From NCBI RefSeq assembly GCF_051401765.1, contig NC_135071.1, positions 14,362,961 through 14,426,960 of the forward strand: a stretch of DNA of 64,000 nt, given 5' to 3'. The DNA comes from Calliopsis andreniformis (taxonomy: Eukaryota > Arthropoda > Insecta > Hymenoptera > Andrenidae). Each line of letters starts with the position of its first letter. Positions within the stretch are counted from its first letter, which is position 1. Below the pieces are notes generated by a model, which was given only the letters and a program-made list of their open reading frames with translations, did no database searches and had not been told where the DNA came from. Shown piece by piece: positions 62,201 through 64,000 of this stretch. The position numbers and the translations under genes were made by a program.

Positions 62201-63933
62201 TATTTCATAATCGAGCGAGTTGATGATAAAGATATATTATATATCTAAAGATTATTGAACATATTAAGATGACATCATATATAAAAATTTTTTATTGGAA
62301 TATAAATCTAAGATTTTTGTAATTTAGTATACGTATATATTTTTTGTGTTAAAATAGAATCCACTTAAAGAATTTTAGACATTCGAGTATTTGTACTTAC
62401 TTTTTACTTATTTTTTATTCTGTTCCCTATGATAACGCACGCATATAAGGTAGAACAGAGACTGTACAAGTGCAATTATGCTATTTAATAACAGAAATTT
62501 ATATTATTTAAGTAGTTACGTTTAACAGAATTATACATTTTTAAATATTTTTAAAAATGTTAAATAGTTGTTACTGTATTTTGTAATATTGTCTACTATA
62601 TAAAATTTTGCTATTCAATCATAAGTATAAATTTAGTTTTCATTATATAGTAAAATAGGAATATACAGGCTGATCTAGGAAATTAAAAGAGGTCGTATCT
62701 TTTTCTTGAATCTAATTAGAAAAAAGTCATAAAGGAAAGAGTTGAATGGCTTAAGACAGGCACGCTCAACAGACGCGCCAGACAATGCTCGCGAGCGCAC
62801 TTCCAAGCTTTAAGTCCCCACTTCTCAATAAATGGGGACCCCCTACTAGTCTACCCGTGGTGGGGCACTCTATGAATGTTAGAAGCTGTTGGCTCATTAT
62901 GTACGTAAACACCCTAATTTCCGCTATTATACCTGCTGCCCACTTCACTGTCGAAGTCACAGAGAGAACACTCCAAGATCATGTCCCAGATTTTAGTGAA
63001 ATTTTGAACAATAAAATCCTGTTGGGTTTTAACCACTTAGGCTCTCAAAAAAGAGACAGTTGAGCATGCCTGGTCTAACAAGGGAAGGATTCCAAGTGTC
63101 CCACTCTGAGTTTAATGAGCTTTGGCAGAATGAAAACGCATGCTTGAAACGTAGATGCTAATAGTGGTTTTAGAGGCCTATAACCAATAGCTAAACAGTT
63201 CTCTGTTATACAGAAAGCTCTATCAAGAAATTCTTCTCCTTTTCATAGTACTCTATATTTTCTTGATATCCTCCTTGCATACCCTCCTTCTTCCCACAGC
63301 ACTCCCAAATATTATTAACTATTAGTTATTGGCTTTCAAAACCATATACCATTAGCATCTGTGTTTGGAGCCTTATCACACTTCTAAAACTTATTAAATT
63401 TTTAGTGTACCACTGGGAATCCTTTCCTTGTAAGAAATCTATTTTCCTATAGATTGATAAAAAATTAAGTAATGAAAGTTATGAAAAATTTAATCAGCTA
63501 ATACATTGTTAATAGACACTTATATCAGATAAAACTGTGCACATATTTACAGAGTATGATATAGAGAAGAATCGAAGGTGTACATAATATATATATTCTT
63601 ACTACAATAATGTTTCACAATTCGTGTAGCTTTTCTGAACAACCTGCAAGCGTTCTTCGAGAACAGCTGCATTTCAACTTCAGGAATGGGCTCTTCTAGT
63701 CATCTGTTAAACTCTTGGATCACATATATCCTTCGATGGAGACAGTAAATGAGATAGAGCTCATAGAGCATGAAATAGAGCTTTAGCGAGGATCGAACGG
63801 TGCCCATTGCTTCAAACAAGTCTCAAATGATGTATGTGTGTCAACTACTAATATGATAATGATAAAAAAATTTTTACATTATATTGATAGATGACACACT
63901 AAGACGTCATTCGACATTTGATTCGAGCGACAG
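59237..63933 (+). CDS. Atg18a: Autophagy protein Atg18a / WIPI2 (3' end outside window)
   Basis: Seven-bladed beta-propeller that binds PI3P/PI(3,5)P2 on the forming autophagosome and recruits the lipidation machinery. Exons: 59237-59373, 59980-60062, 60141-60307, 60730-60924, 60990-61106, 61193-61347, 61410-61583, 61661-61768, 62046-62152 and, tentatively, 63891-63933. Residues 1-414 follow human WIPI2 almost throughout: [80 protein letters not shown] and [20 protein letters not shown]. The lipid-binding FRRG motif is intact ([11 protein letters not shown]). [16 protein letters not shown] and [15 protein letters not shown] follow. Exon 8 ends with the rare donor GTTCGT. After 62152, read-through would stop at 62169, but the donor GTATGA and a phase-matched Ser/Arg-rich exon ([15 protein letters not shown]) argue for splicing to 63891 and beyond the right edge. 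An in-frame ATG at 59144 is a less likely start. Confidence 0.95.
62757..63072. mobile_element. hAT-like non-autonomous element in Atg18a intron
   Basis: Ends CAGGCACGCTCAAC and its near complement GTTGAGCATGCCTG form 14-bp inverted repeats with one mismatch. Flanking octamers GCTTAAGA and GTCTAACA match at 5 of 8, a weak but hAT-like 8-bp duplication with the usual central TA. The inside is less AT-rich and holds 92- and 64-codon ORFs without catalytic features. Confidence 0.6.
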
Positions 63934-64000
63934 GTGACAAGACATAGAGCTGTGTCTTCACTGAAGCAACAACGAGGAACTTCCAAGTTTCCCTACAGAT

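Noticed and set aside
63775..63810. tRNA T-arm-like CCGTTCGATCCTC on the minus strand
   Set aside because: No matching A box or cloverleaf around it.

Overview
The window is eukaryotic nuclear DNA, AT-rich with short introns and many transposon remnants. Its proteins look like insect orthologues. The tandem chemosensory protein pair, Annexin B9-like gene, Frizzled-4 and Atg18/WIPI2 point to an insect, most likely a hymenopteran (bee or wasp). That lineage call is an inference from base composition and protein style, not from a search.

Layout. (1) 0.5-2.8 kb, plus: an AHSA1-type Hsp90 co-chaperone, 8 exons, 338 aa. (2) 4.8-12.1 kb, plus: an Annexin B9-like gene with three alternative 51-nt last coding exons. 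(3) 13.9-21.0 kb, plus: Frizzled-4, 611 aa. (4) 22.0-23.1 kb, plus: a short MIC19/CHCHD3-like CHCH protein. (5) 23.5-27.1 kb, minus: two tandem chemosensory (OS-D) protein genes. (6) 30.5-33.2 kb, minus: a CRAL-TRIO lipid-transfer protein. (7) 34.4-35.6 kb: Mediator subunit MED31 (plus), with a possible small head-to-head ORF on the minus strand. (8) 37.3-40.5 kb, minus: an SLC22-type transporter with a greatly enlarged cytoplasmic loop. (9) 43.5-44.1 kb, plus: a small secreted protein. (10) 45.6-46.4 kb, minus: single-exon ELP6. (11) 52.0-58.0 kb, minus: an MMD/PAQR membrane protein whose first coding exon lies 5 kb from the second. (12) 59.0 kb to the right edge, plus: Atg18a/WIPI2, whose 3' end lies outside the window.

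The genes do not form a pathway; this is an ordinary housekeeping and sensory neighbourhood. The most distinctive material is in introns and spacers. It includes a family of palindromic TA-flanked elements with a central hairpin (three clear copies and one decayed), a 1.35 kb mariner-like element with a dead transposase, two hAT-like non-autonomous elements, another TA-flanked inverted-repeat element, a 206-bp inverted-repeat element with a second partial copy, and a cluster of AAGACGTCTT-type palindromes. No CRISPR array, rRNA or convincing tRNA was seen, and no clearly new multi-gene system was found.

Exon boundaries were worked out by hand from splice consensus, reading phase and family knowledge. 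For nearly every multi-exon gene all phases close, which is the main support for the models.
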